Origin: JAHIZC01 sp043813305
GTDB lineage: Bacteria > Omnitrophota > Gorgyraeia > Gygaellales > Profunditerraquicolaceae
Direction of reading: 5' to 3'
Assembly (NCBI GenBank): GCA_043813305.1
Contig: JBDRLC010000064.1
Coordinates: 41,574-105,573, forward strand
Length of the DNA: 64,000 nt
Shown: in pieces, positions 31,297-39,581 of the stretch
Position numbering within the stretch: position 1 is the stretch's first letter
Layout of the letters: the number at the start of each line of letters is the position of its first letter
The notes under the pieces: generated by a model
What the model was told of the DNA's origin: nothing
Databases searched by the model: none
The model's input: the letters and a program-made list of their open reading frames with translations, nothing else
Position numbers and translations under genes: made by a program

Positions 31297-32723
31297 ATTT
31301 AAAAAAACCAAGAGAATTTTGCGGTTTATTCGGAGTAGTAAATAATAATCATGCCAGCTGGCTGACTTATTTAGGGTTATATTCTCTGCAGCATCGGGGT
31401 CAGGAAGCCTGCGGAATCGTAGCCAATAATAAAGGCACTCTTTCGTTGCATAAAGACGTGGGTTTAGTAAGTGATGTTTTTGTGCCGCGGGTCTTAAGTA
31501 AACTTAAAGGTAATATGGCTATGGGGCATGTGCGTTATTCTACTACCGGCTCAAGCGTATTAAAGAATGCCCAGCCGCTTTTAATCGAATATGCCAAGGG
31601 AAGTATTTGTATCGCCCACAACGGAAATTTGGTCAATTCATTGCAGCTTCGACAATATCTTGAGAAGACCGGTTCGATATTTCAGACTACCACAGACTCG
31701 GAGATCGTGATTCATCTCATGGCCAGGGCTAAGTCCCAAGATTTAAAACAGAGCTTGATCTATGCCCTAAGAAGACTTAAGGGAGCCTATTCTTTATTGA
31801 TGATGGATAAGCGTAACCTCGTCGGGATAAGAGATCCTTTGGGTTTCAGGCCTTTAGTTTTAGGGCGACTCGGCAAAGCATGGTGCCTGGCTTCCGAGAG
31901 TTGCGCTTTCGACTTGATCGGGGCAAAACTCGTACGCGATATTGAACCGGGTGAAATCGTCTTTATCAGCGATAAGGGGTTAAAGTCGATCAAACCGAAA
32001 GAATTAAGATTTGCCAAAAAGAATGCTTTTTGTACATTCGAGCATATTTATTTTTCTAGGCCAGATTCCGTAGTCTTCGGCGAAACAGTACATCCGGTAA
32101 GGCGCAGATTAGGAGAGCAGCTGGCAAAGGAGTATCCTGTCAAAGCAGACTTTGTAGTGCCTGTACCTGATTCGGGCTTTTCGGCTGCTTTAGGGTTTGC
32201 TCAGAAGTCAAAAATACCCTTAGAGATGGGTATCATCCGTAATCACTATGTGGGCAGGACGTTTATTCAGCCTGCCCAGAATATCCGTGAATTAGGAGTG
32301 CGGGTTAAATTTAATCTGTTGAAGAATGTTTTAAAAGGTAAGCGCATCATAATTGTCGACGATTCGATTGTCAGAGGCACGACTTCCAGGATCCGTGTGC
32401 GTAATTTACGTCGCGCGGGGGTAAAGGAAGTGCATTTGAGGATTTCCTGTCCTCCTCATCGTTTTCCCTGTTTTTATGGTATTGATTTTCATCAGGCATC
32501 TGAGCTGATCGCCAATAGATACAAGTCAATAAAAAGAATAAAGGAATACCTGGGAGTAGATAGCCTGGGATATTTAAGCCTTCAGGGTATGTTAGGCTGT
32601 TTAAAATACCCAAAGAATCATTATTGCACTGCCTGTTGGGCCGGGAATTATCCGATCAAACAGGAGAAGAGACAGGGAAAGTTTTCATTGGAAACTTATT
32701 GTTGTGGACAAGGGGAGCGATAA
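31293..32723 (+). CDS. purF: Amidophosphoribosyltransferase
   Basis: 476 residues from a GTG at 31293 that overlaps the preceding stop (GTGA). An upstream TTG at 31263 is in frame but less likely. The short leader MNLKKPREF precedes Cys10, which becomes the catalytic N-terminal cysteine after processing, as in Bacillus-type PurF. Glutamine-site motifs are intact (LQHRGQEACG, GHVRYSTTG, HNGNLVN, TTDSEI), as is the PRPP loop IIVDDSIVRGTT. Cysteines near the C-terminus (CPPHRFPC, HYCTACWAG) suit the Fe-S cluster found in Bacillus-type enzymes. It makes phosphoribosylamine, the first purine step. Confidence 0.95.
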   Translation: MNLKKPREFCGLFGVVNNNHASWLTYLGLYSLQHRGQEACGIVANNKGTLSLHKDVGLVSDVFVPRVLSKLKGNMAMGHVRYSTTGSSVLKNAQPLLIEYAKGSICIAHNGNLVNSLQLRQYLEKTGSIFQTTTDSEIVIHLMARAKSQDLKQSLIYALRRLKGAYSLLMMDKRNLVGIRDPLGFRPLVLGRLGKAWCLASESCAFDLIGAKLVRDIEPGEIVFISDKGLKSIKPKELRFAKKNAFCTFEHIYFSRPDSVVFGETVHPVRRRLGEQLAKEYPVKADFVVPVPDSGFSAALGFAQKSKIPLEMGIIRNHYVGRTFIQPAQNIRELGVRVKFNLLKNVLKGKRIIIVDDSIVRGTTSRIRVRNLRRAGVKEVHLRISCPPHRFPCFYGIDFHQASELIANRYKSIKRIKEYLGVDSLGYLSLQGMLGCLKYPKNHYCTACWAGNYPIKQEKRQGKFSLETYCCGQGER

Positions 32724-32725
32724 AT

Positions 32726-33742
32726 ATGAAACTGACCTATAAAAAGAGCGGTGTTGATATTCGAGGAGCAGATAATTTTAAAAATAAAATTAAGCCTTTA
32801 GTTAGAAAATCTCACCACAAGGGAGTTTTAACGGATATCGGCAGTTTTGGCGGTTTCTACCGCTTCCCTAAAGCAGAATATAAAGATCCTATTTTAGTTT
32901 CATCTTCCGACGGAGTGGGCACTAAACTAAAGATTGCTGATCTTGCCAATAAACATGATACAGTGGGCATCGATGCCGTAGCGATGAATGTGAATGATAT
33001 CTTATGTAGCGGTGCGAAGCCTTTATTTTTCCTGGATTACATCGCTTATAGTAAGCTGGATCAAAAGAAACTCTACGATCTGATTAAAGGTATAAATAAC
33101 GGGTGCCGGGAAGCCGGCTGTTCTTTGATCGGTGGTGAGACCGCCCAGATGCCGGACTTCTACAAAAGAGGCGAATATGACATTGCCGGTTTTTGTGTAG
33201 GCGTAGTCGAAAGGAGTAAGATTGTTGATGGCCGCGGTATAAAGCGCGGCGATATAGTGATTGGCTTGGAATCCAGCGGCCTGCATTCAAACGGATTTTC
33301 ATTAGTAAGGCGGGTGTTTTCCTCGAGAGAATTAAAGCGCTGGAGTAAAGAATTACTTAGGCCAACACGCATTTATGTCAAGCCAATTTTGTCTTTATTG
33401 CAAGAACCTAAAACCCAGAACCTAGAACCTGTAATCAAAGGCATAGCCCACATTACCGGCGGAGCATTTTATGATAAGATTGCACGCATCTTACCTAAGG
33501 GGGTGGGTGTTAGTATTGATAAAGAATCATGGATTGTTCCCGGGATATTTAAACTGATACAGAAGAAAGGTAATATAGAAGACAGGGAGATGTACCATAC
33601 TTTTAATATGGGCATAGGTATGGTTTTGATTGTTGAGCCTAAGTCTGTGAAAGCGGTATTATCGCACCTAGCTGCCTTTAAATTAAAGTCTTACGTTATA
33701 GGGGATGTGGTCAAGTATAATAAGCAGGTAGAGATGATATGA
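32726..33742 (+). CDS. purM: AIR synthetase (phosphoribosylformylglycinamidine cyclo-ligase)
   Basis: 338 residues from the ATG at 32726, 2 nt after purF, with AGGGGAG upstream. A longer frame from 32624 would run into purF and lacks family similarity. Motifs: GFGGFYRFP-type start, SSDGVGTKLKIA, DAVAMNVNDILCSGAKPLFFLDY, LIGGETAQMPDFY and GLESSGLHSNGFSLVR. It closes the imidazole ring. Residues about 226-236 (QEPKTQNLEP) are encoded by an AACCTAAAACCC repeat and look inserted before the conserved GIAHITGGAF. It overlaps purD by 4 bp. Confidence 0.96.
   Translation: MKLTYKKSGVDIRGADNFKNKIKPLVRKSHHKGVLTDIGSFGGFYRFPKAEYKDPILVSSSDGVGTKLKIADLANKHDTVGIDAVAMNVNDILCSGAKPLFFLDYIAYSKLDQKKLYDLIKGINNGCREAGCSLIGGETAQMPDFYKRGEYDIAGFCVGVVERSKIVDGRGIKRGDIVIGLESSGLHSNGFSLVRRVFSSRELKRWSKELLRPTRIYVKPILSLLQEPKTQNLEPVIKGIAHITGGAFYDKIARILPKGVGVSIDKESWIVPGIFKLIQKKGNIEDREMYHTFNMGIGMVLIVEPKSVKAVLSHLAAFKLKSYVIGDVVKYNKQVEMI
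33404..33431. repeat. AACCTAAAACCCAG repeat inside purM
   Basis: AACCTAAAACCCAGAACCTAG matches the tracts in purL and rnfC and is read in frame as EPKTQNLEP. Confidence 0.65.
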
Positions 33743-35037
33743 GAGTTTTAGTTATCGGTTCGGGTGGGAGAGAAGATGCTTTGGCTTGGAAGATTGCGCA
33801 GTCTAAATTAGTTGATAAGATCTTTTGCGCACCGGGCAACGCAGGAATCGCCAGATACGCCGAATGCCTGGATATTAAAGCGGATGATATCCCCGGATTG
33901 CTTGAATTCGCAAGGAAGGAAAAGATAGATTTGACCGTTGTCGGGCCTGAAACCCCTCTTTCTCTGGGGATTGTGGATGAATTTATTAAGCAGAGATTAA
34001 AGATTTTCGGCCCGAATAAAGCTGCAGCTCAACTTGAGGCAAGTAAGGTTTTCAGTAAACAGCTATTGGCTAAATATAATATCCCTACAGCTGATTTTAA
34101 AATTTTCGATGATTATCAGGAAGCAAAAAAATATATCGAAGAGAGAGAAGCTCCCTGTGTATTAAAAGCAGACGGCTTAGCCGCGGGTAAAGGAGTATTT
34201 GTGACTAAGACGGTCGAGGAGGCAAATCAGGTACTTGATTCTATAATGCAGGAGAGAATTTTTGGCGATGCCGGAAACAAAGTGATTATTGAAGATTGTC
34301 TTGTCGGAGAAGAGGTTTCGATACTGGTGATTACTGATTCAAGGGAAGTTATAGTTTTAGCTTCCAGCCAGGACCACAAGCGGATTTTTGACCATGATCA
34401 GGGTCCGAATACCGGAGGAATGGGAGCTTATTCACCAGCTCCCGTAGTCACAAGCGCATTACTTAAAGAAATCTTAGGAGGAACAGTATATAAGGCGATA
34501 GATGGCTTGGTAAAAGAGGGGATAGAATACCAAGGGGTTTTATATGCAGGGATTATGATCACCAAAGAGGGGCCGAAGGTATTGGAATTTAATGTGCGCT
34601 TTGGCGATCCGGAAACACAGGCGATATTGCCCCGTTTGAAATCAGATCTTTTAGAAGTGATGTTAGCTGTAAGTGAAAAGAAATTGAAAAAAGCAGGCCG
34701 GCTTTCCTGGGATAGCCGGGCTTGTGTTTGTGTGGTTCTGGCATCGGGCGGATACCCGGGGAACTATGAAAAGGGTAAAGAAATCTTTGGATTAGAGGAA
34801 GCCGGTAAATTGCAGGATATCATAGTATTTCATGCAGGGACAAAGGCGGTAAAAGGAGATAAAAAAACGGGAATTGTTACCAATGGGGGAAGAGTATTAG
34901 GTGTAACGGGTTTAGGCGATGATATCCGGACAGCTATAGATAAGACCTATCAGGCAGTAGAAAAGATTGATTTTGAAGGGATGCATTATCGTCGTGATAT
35001 AGGGCAAAAGGCAATCAATTCAGCCGTTTGTAAATAG
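33739..35037 (+). CDS. purD: GAR synthetase (phosphoribosylamine-glycine ligase)
   Basis: 432 residues, full-length ATP-grasp enzyme joining glycine to phosphoribosylamine. Motifs: VLVIGSGGREDALAWK at the N-terminus, GPNKAAAQLEASKVFSK, KADGLAAGKGVFV (ATP-grasp loop), SQDHKRIFDHDQGPNTGGMGAYSPAP and FNVRFGDPETQ (metal ligands). It overlaps purM by ATGA. The TAG is followed by AGGAGGAGGT, a strong ribosome-binding site that now sits before a palindromic element, not directly before purE. Confidence 0.97.
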   Translation: MRVLVIGSGGREDALAWKIAQSKLVDKIFCAPGNAGIARYAECLDIKADDIPGLLEFARKEKIDLTVVGPETPLSLGIVDEFIKQRLKIFGPNKAAAQLEASKVFSKQLLAKYNIPTADFKIFDDYQEAKKYIEEREAPCVLKADGLAAGKGVFVTKTVEEANQVLDSIMQERIFGDAGNKVIIEDCLVGEEVSILVITDSREVIVLASSQDHKRIFDHDQGPNTGGMGAYSPAPVVTSALLKEILGGTVYKAIDGLVKEGIEYQGVLYAGIMITKEGPKVLEFNVRFGDPETQAILPRLKSDLLEVMLAVSEKKLKKAGRLSWDSRACVCVVLASGGYPGNYEKGKEIFGLEEAGKLQDIIVFHAGTKAVKGDKKTGIVTNGGRVLGVTGLGDDIRTAIDKTYQAVEKIDFEGMHYRRDIGQKAINSAVCK

Positions 35038-35045
35038 GAGGAGGT

Positions 35046-35098
35046 ATGACCCGTTCGACTACGCTCAGGGTCATACTGAGCGACTGAAAGGAGTCGAA
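35046..35098. repeat. TTCGAC...GTCGAA element before purE
   Basis: ATGACCC/GGGTCAT (35046-35052, 35068-35074), CGCTCAG/CTGAGCG (35062-35068, 35076-35082) and TTCGACT/AGTCGAA (35054-35060, 35092-35098). It separates an AGGAGGT site (35038-35045) from the purE ATG and itself provides AAAGGAG (35087-35093) at 7 nt from that ATG. GTATGA occurs at both junctions (35044-35049, 35099-35104). Confidence 0.8.
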
Positions 35099-35100
35099 GT

Positions 35101-35589
35101 ATGAAAAATCCAGCGATAAGTATTGTTATGGGCAGCCAATCGGATCTGGCCACAGTTGAACCGGCAATAGATCTACTAAGGAAATTTAAGGTCAGTTTTG
35201 AAGTTAAGGTTTTATCTGCACATCGTACACCAAAACTGCTAGAGCAATATGTGAAAGCAGCGCACAGAAGAGGTACGAAAATATTTATTGCAGCAGCAGG
35301 AGGTGCAGCTGCCCTGGCCGGTGTGATTGCTTCACACACTATATTACCGGTAATCGGGATTCCGGTTGAGACAAAAAGTTTAAAAGGGCTGGATTCTTTA
35401 TTATCTACGGTTCAGATGCCGGCAGGAGTGCCTGTAGCGAGTATGGCAATCGGAAGGGCAGGTGCTAAGAATGCGGCGATATTCTCTCTAGAGATTTTAG
35501 GCATTAAGGATAAAGGGATAAATGCAAAATTGAGCACCTACAAGAAGAAGACGTGCTGCAAAATCAAAAAAATAAACATTAAACTGTGA
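35101..35589 (+). CDS. purE: 5-(Carboxyamino)imidazole ribonucleotide mutase / AIR carboxylase
   Basis: 162 residues. Motifs: IVMGSQSDLATV (phosphate loop), SAHRTPKLL, AAGGAAALAG, and the conserved LLSTVQMPAGVPVASMAIGRAGAKNAA. In most class I PurE proteins the middle motif reads GGAAHLPG; here AALAG replaces AHLPG. Together with the absence of purK in this window that leaves open direct CO2 use (class II); sequence alone cannot decide. The lysine-rich C-terminal tail (KKKTCCKIKKINIKL) is unusual. The stop overlaps the next GTG. Confidence 0.92.
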   Translation: MKNPAISIVMGSQSDLATVEPAIDLLRKFKVSFEVKVLSAHRTPKLLEQYVKAAHRRGTKIFIAAAGGAAALAGVIASHTILPVIGIPVETKSLKGLDSLLSTVQMPAGVPVASMAIGRAGAKNAAIFSLEILGIKDKGINAKLSTYKKKTCCKIKKINIKL

Positions 35590-36647
35590 AAGCCGTGAAA
35601 ATAGTCAAGGTAAATCCGGAAAATCCCGAACCCGCTTATATCAGAGAAACAGCCGAGGTATTGATCGGCGGAGGGCTGGTGATTATTCCTACCGAAACAG
35701 TTTATGGGATCGCCGCAGATATGTCTAATAAAAAGACGCTGGATAGATTATATGAAATAAAGAAGAGACCGAAAGAAAAACCCTTCTCTTTGCTTATTGC
35801 CTCTAAAGATACAATAAATAAATATGCTCAGGATATACCGATTTCTGCTTATAAGTTGATCGAAAAGTTCTGGCCGGGTCCCTTAACCATAATACTTAAA
35901 TCACAGAAAGGCGGAAAAATCGGCATGCGTATGCCGGATAATGAAATTGCCTTGAGGGTAATTGAAGAGGCGGTTGTTCCGCTAGCTTGTCCGTCGGCAA
36001 ACATTTCAGGAAAATCCGCTCCCATAGATTTCCCAGAAGCGATAGAAGACTTAAAGGAGTTGGTGGATTTAGCTATTGATAGTGGTAAGACTAAATTAGG
36101 AGTTGAGTCTACGATAGTAGATTTGACTGCCAGCCCTCTTGAAATTTTAAGGGATAAGGCAATAAAAAAATCGGATATCGAGACAACCGCCGGAAAGAAG
36201 TCCGTGCTTTTTATCTGTACAGGCAATTCTTGCCGTTCGGTTATGGCCAAGGCAATGCTGGAGAAGATATTGCAGGAAAAGAAGAAGGCGAATATTGAAG
36301 TTTTATCCGGTGGGATAATGATGTTTAGCGGCTTAACTGCTTCAGAGGAGACAAAAGAAGTCTTACGCAGAGAGAATATAGATGTCTCCGGGCACCGTTC
36401 GCAAAGAGTCACCCGGGAAATCGTAAATAAGTCGGATGTGATACTGGTTATGGAGAAGATGCACGAAGAAAGAATCCTGGAGATTTCCCCGGAAGCGAAA
36501 AATAGGCTTTTTTTATTAAAAGAATTTGCTAAGATAGAATCTGATGACTTAAATATAGAAGACCCAATTGGGAAGTCATTAGAGCTTTATGAAAAGACTT
36601 TTGCTACCATAAAAGAAGCAGTGGAAAGAGTGAGTAATATAATATGA
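35586..36647 (+). CDS. TsaC/Sua5-type threonylcarbamoyl-AMP synthase fused to low-molecular-weight phosphatase
   Basis: 353 residues. Residues about 1-200 are a TsaC/YwlC domain: IPTETVYGIAAD, the KKRPKEKPF loop, CPSANISGKSAP and GVESTIVDL; it makes the t6A37 tRNA precursor. Residues about 205-353 are a low-molecular-weight tyrosine/arginine phosphatase, with CTGNSCRS (211-218, Cys211 and Arg217) and the general acid in EDPIG. In Bacillus subtilis the two are separate neighbours (ywlC, ywlE) followed by rpiB-like and glyA genes, the same order as here. GTG start overlaps purE (GTGA). The stop codon is the TGA of the next element's ATGACCC. Confidence 0.92.
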   Translation: MKAVKIVKVNPENPEPAYIRETAEVLIGGGLVIIPTETVYGIAADMSNKKTLDRLYEIKKRPKEKPFSLLIASKDTINKYAQDIPISAYKLIEKFWPGPLTIILKSQKGGKIGMRMPDNEIALRVIEEAVVPLACPSANISGKSAPIDFPEAIEDLKELVDLAIDSGKTKLGVESTIVDLTASPLEILRDKAIKKSDIETTAGKKSVLFICTGNSCRSVMAKAMLEKILQEKKKANIEVLSGGIMMFSGLTASEETKEVLRRENIDVSGHRSQRVTREIVNKSDVILVMEKMHEERILEISPEAKNRLFLLKEFAKIESDDLNIEDPIGKSLELYEKTFATIKEAVERVSNII

Positions 36648-36757
36648 CCCATTCGACTCGCTTCGCTCGCTCAGGGTCATCTTGTGCTTCGACTCGCCCA
36701 GCATGGTTCGAAGCATGGTGAGTGAAATCGAACCAAGTGACTGAAAGGAATCGAAGG
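36644..36757. repeat. TTCGAC element (compound) before rpiB
   Basis: It begins ATGACCCATTCGACT as in the purE copy, with GGGTCAT at 36674-36680. A second nested part follows, GCTTCGA...TCGAAGC and a TCGAACC/GGTTCGA-type pairing. The end, CTGAAAGGAATCGAAGG, matches the purE copy and supplies the ribosome-binding site of rpiB. Confidence 0.7.
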
Positions 36758-37243
36758 ATGACGAAAAAAACTATAATTATTGCATCGGACCACGGTGGAT
36801 TTAATTTAAAAGAGAAATTAAAATCTTTTTTAGTGGAACTCGGGTTTAAGGTTAAGGACCTGGGCGCTTATTCTACTAAAAGTACTGACTATCCCGAATC
36901 CGCCTATAAATTGGCAAAGGGTGTTTCAAGCGGAAAGTTTAAGAGAGGCATCTTGATCTGTAAGAGCGGTATCGGCAATTCTATCGTCGCGAATAGATTG
37001 CCGCGTGTCCGGGCAGCGCTCTGCTACAATCTGAAGGCAGCCCGGCTCTCACGGGAGCATAACGATAGTAATGTATTGGTACTGGGAGCATCTTTCGTCA
37101 AAACGGAATTAGCCAAGAGAATGGTCAGGGTTTGGTTAAATACAAAGTTTCAGGGCGGCAGGCATAAAAGAAGATTGAATCAGATAAAAGAGATTGAGAA
37201 GAAGATAAGTGAGGACATAAGTTATGGAGAGAAACGAACATAA
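36758..37243 (+). CDS. rpiB: Ribose 5-phosphate isomerase B
   Basis: 161 residues from the ATG at 36758. A longer frame from 36722 would translate the palindromic element and is rejected. Motifs: IIASDHGGFNLK (substrate loop), GAYSTKSTDYPESA, the catalytic CKSGIGNSIVANRLPRVRAALC with active-site cysteine, and REHNDSNVLVLGA. It interconverts ribose 5-phosphate and ribulose 5-phosphate, feeding PRPP and so purine synthesis. The last 10 residues (EDISYGEKRT) and the stop lie inside copy C of the TGAG...CTCA element, so the native end has been replaced. Confidence 0.93.
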   Translation: MTKKTIIIASDHGGFNLKEKLKSFLVELGFKVKDLGAYSTKSTDYPESAYKLAKGVSSGKFKRGILICKSGIGNSIVANRLPRVRAALCYNLKAARLSREHNDSNVLVLGASFVKTELAKRMVRVWLNTKFQGGRHKRRLNQIKEIEKKISEDISYGEKRT

Positions 37244-37371
37244 CTTATCTGTCCGAACTTACCCCCACACCAATTGTAAAAAACGACTATCGTTGAATAA
37301 ACAATTGGTGTGGGGGTTCAATTCGCGCAGATAACTTACTCGCACTGACGTGTTCGTAAGTTATGCGCTCA
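37210..37371. mobile_element. TGAG...CTCA palindromic element, copy C
   Basis: 162 bp, ends TGAG and CTCA. Three hairpins: CATAAGTTAT/ATAACTTAT (37216-37249), a long central stem CCCCCACACCAATTG/CAATTGGTGTGGGGG (about 37262-37316) with nested AACGA/TCGTT, and ATAACTTAC/GTAAGTTAT (37331-37364). It overlaps the rpiB end, and its CTCA end is 3 nt before GAAGGAG, the glyA ribosome-binding site. Flanks (GAGAAGAAGATAAG and TAGAAGGAGCTGAT) agree at 9 of 14 positions, perhaps a decayed duplication. Confidence 0.75.
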
Positions 37372-37388
37372 TAGAAGGAGCTGATTAG

Positions 37389-38642
37389 GTGAGATACTTA
37401 AAAAATATTGATCCGGAGATTTATCAAGTTATAAAAGATGAGGTAAAAAGACAAGAGGAAAATCTGGAGTTGATCGCTTCAGAAAACTTTACTTCTTTAG
37501 GCGTTCTCGATGCCACCGGGTCGGTCCTGACGAATAAATATGCCGAAGGATATCCCGGGCATCGCTGGTATGGCGGATGCATAAATGTCGATCAGGCCGA
37601 GCAATTAGCCATCGAGCGGGCGAAAAAATTATTTGGCGCAGAGCACGTAAACGTTCAGCCTCATTCCGGAACGCAAGCCAATATGGCGGTGTATTTTGCT
37701 GCTTTAAAATTTCAAGATAGGATTTTAGCGATGGATCTATCCGCAGGCGGACATCTTACCCACGGCCATACGCATAATTTTTCCGGTATGTACTATAATG
37801 TTTTGAGTTACGGGGTCAACCGTAAGAGTGAAACCTTAGATTATGATAAGATCAAAGAGTTAGCGAAAAGGCATAAACCCAAGCTGATTGTGGCGGGAGC
37901 CTCCGCCTATCCAAGAAAAATAGACTTTAAAAAGTTCCGCCAAATTGCCGACTCAGTGGGTGCTTATCTATTTGTGGATATGGCGCATATCGCAGGTTTA
38001 GTGGCAGCGGGCGTTCATCCAACGCCTGTACCTTATGCTGATTTTGTTACTTCTACTACCCATAAAACTTTACGCGGGCCCAGAGGAGGTATGATCATCT
38101 GCAAGAAGGAATTTGCCAAGAAAATTGATACTGAGATTTTCCCGGGTATACAAGGCGGCCCCTTGATGCATGTTATTGCCGCTAAGGCAGTGGCTTTCCA
38201 CGAGGCAGCATCGGTGAAATTCAGGACTTACCAAAGACAGATAGTAAAAAATGCGCGGGAGCTGGCAAAGGCATTAGCAGGCGAGGGTTTTCGTATCATC
38301 TCGGGAGGCACGGATACGCATTTAGTATTAGTGGATTTGTCTAATAAACGCATCACCGGCCGGGATGCTTCTTTAGTTTTAGAAAAAGCAGGTATTACAG
38401 TCAATAAAAACCTTATTCCTTTTGATAAAAAAAGTGCTTCCGTTACCAGCGGTATCCGCCTTGGGACATCCGCAGTGACTACGCGCAGGATGAAGGAATT
38501 TCATATGAGAAAAATAGCCAAGTTTATCAGCGCGGCGATAGAGAAAAGTGATGATCAGAAAAAATTAGAAGAAATCAGAAAGGAAGTTTTAGAGCTGACT
38601 GAGAAATTTCCTTTATACCCAAAGCTATTGAGGGACAAATGA
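37389..38642 (+). CDS. glyA: Serine hydroxymethyltransferase
   Basis: 417 residues, normal length. GTG start with GAAGGAG at 37374-37380. Motifs: LELIASENFTS, NKYAEGYPGHRWYGGC, NVQPHSGTQANMAVY, DMAHIAGLVAAG and the PLP lysine in TTHKTLRGPRGG. It converts serine to glycine and loads tetrahydrofolate with one-carbon units. Both products feed the purine pathway: glycine to PurD, formyl-folate to PurN. The gene order tsaC-phosphatase-rpiB-glyA is conserved in Firmicutes. It overlaps the next gene by 4 bp (ATGA). Confidence 0.97.
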   Translation: MRYLKNIDPEIYQVIKDEVKRQEENLELIASENFTSLGVLDATGSVLTNKYAEGYPGHRWYGGCINVDQAEQLAIERAKKLFGAEHVNVQPHSGTQANMAVYFAALKFQDRILAMDLSAGGHLTHGHTHNFSGMYYNVLSYGVNRKSETLDYDKIKELAKRHKPKLIVAGASAYPRKIDFKKFRQIADSVGAYLFVDMAHIAGLVAAGVHPTPVPYADFVTSTTHKTLRGPRGGMIICKKEFAKKIDTEIFPGIQGGPLMHVIAAKAVAFHEAASVKFRTYQRQIVKNARELAKALAGEGFRIISGGTDTHLVLVDLSNKRITGRDASLVLEKAGITVNKNLIPFDKKSASVTSGIRLGTSAVTTRRMKEFHMRKIAKFISAAIEKSDDQKKLEEIRKEVLELTEKFPLYPKLLRDK

Positions 38643-39094
38643 AAAGAAAAGCATATAAAAGGCCATGTTGGGATGAGTATTTTTTAGAGATGGCAAATTT
38701 AGTTGCAAAAAGAGCTACCTGTTTGAGGCGCCGCGTGGGAGCGGTGATCGTAAAAGATAAAAGAATATTGGCTACTGGATATAATGGAGTCCCCTCGGGA
38801 CTGAGGCATTGTTTAGATGTCGGTTGCATACGGAAGAAATTAAAGATTCCTTCCGGCGAGCGCCATGAACTCTGCCGGGCTTTGCATGCGGAACAAAACG
38901 CACTTATTCAGGCTTCTTTATACGGCGTCAGCTTAAAAGGGAGTACGCTTTACGCCACTAATCAACCGTGTGTTATTTGCGCTAAGATGTTGATTAATGC
39001 CGGAATTAAAGAGATTGTCGCCGGCTGCGGATATCCTGATAAAATGGCAATGGATTTTTTAAAGGAAGCAAAGATCAAATTTAGAAGAGCGTAA
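38639..39094 (+). CDS. dCMP deaminase
   Basis: 151 residues of the cytidine/deoxycytidylate deaminase fold. Zinc-site motifs are HAEQNALIQA (histidine ligand and catalytic glutamate) and PCVICAKML (two cysteine ligands). KRATCLRRRVGAVIVKDKRILATGYNG is typical of dCMP deaminases (ComEB type) rather than tRNA or free-base deaminases. The product, dUMP, is the thymidylate precursor. It overlaps glyA by ATGA and is followed after 1 nt by nrdR, a deoxynucleotide theme. Confidence 0.92.
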   Translation: MKRKAYKRPCWDEYFLEMANLVAKRATCLRRRVGAVIVKDKRILATGYNGVPSGLRHCLDVGCIRKKLKIPSGERHELCRALHAEQNALIQASLYGVSLKGSTLYATNQPCVICAKMLINAGIKEIVAGCGYPDKMAMDFLKEAKIKFRRA

Positions 39095-39095
39095 G

Positions 39096-39572
39096 ATGAG
39101 ATGTCCTTATTGCGGATACAGGGAAGATAAGGTTGTAGATTCCCGCGCTACTGCCGAGGAATCAGCGGTCCGGCGAAGACGCGAATGCCTGAAATGCGGT
39201 AAGCGTTTTACCACCTATGAATATATAGAAGAGGTTTCTTTAATGGTGATAAAGAAAGACGACCGGCGCGAATCTTTTGACCGTAAGAAAATTTTGGCGG
39301 GTATTATCAAAGCCTGCGAAAAGAGGCCGGTAAGCGTTGAGAAGTTGGAGGGGATTGTTACTCAAGTAGAGCGTTCGATTCAGAAGAAATCCGACCGCGA
39401 GGTTCATTCTACCCGCATCGGAGAATTAGTCATGGAGAGATTAAAATTACTAGACGATGTGGCGTATGTCAGGTTTGCTTCTGTATACAGGCAATTCAAA
39501 GATGTTGGGCAGTTTATGGTGGAATTAAAGGATATTCTGGGAAAGGAAAAAAGAAAGCCGGCAAAACGTTAG
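39096..39572 (+). CDS. nrdR: Transcriptional repressor NrdR
   Basis: 158 residues. An N-terminal zinc ribbon (CPYCG at 3-7 and CLKCGKRF at about 31-38) and an ATP-cone domain (about 49-139, LMVIKKDDRRESFDRKKI...). NrdR senses dATP/ATP through the cone and represses ribonucleotide reductase genes. Length and spacing are normal. The family often lies close to glyA or to rpiB, consistent with this neighbourhood. No NrdR boxes were noticed in this window. Confidence 0.96.
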   Translation: MRCPYCGYREDKVVDSRATAEESAVRRRRECLKCGKRFTTYEYIEEVSLMVIKKDDRRESFDRKKILAGIIKACEKRPVSVEKLEGIVTQVERSIQKKSDREVHSTRIGELVMERLKLLDDVAYVRFASVYRQFKDVGQFMVELKDILGKEKRKPAKR

Positions 39573-39581
39573 GAGATTCAT

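Noticed and set aside
32624..32725. Extended N-terminus of PurM
   Set aside because: It overlaps the end of purF in another frame; a ribosome-binding site and family-like start lie at 32726.
36722..36757. Extended N-terminus of RpiB
   Set aside because: These codons fall in a palindromic element, and the family start MTKKTIIIASDHGG begins at 36758.
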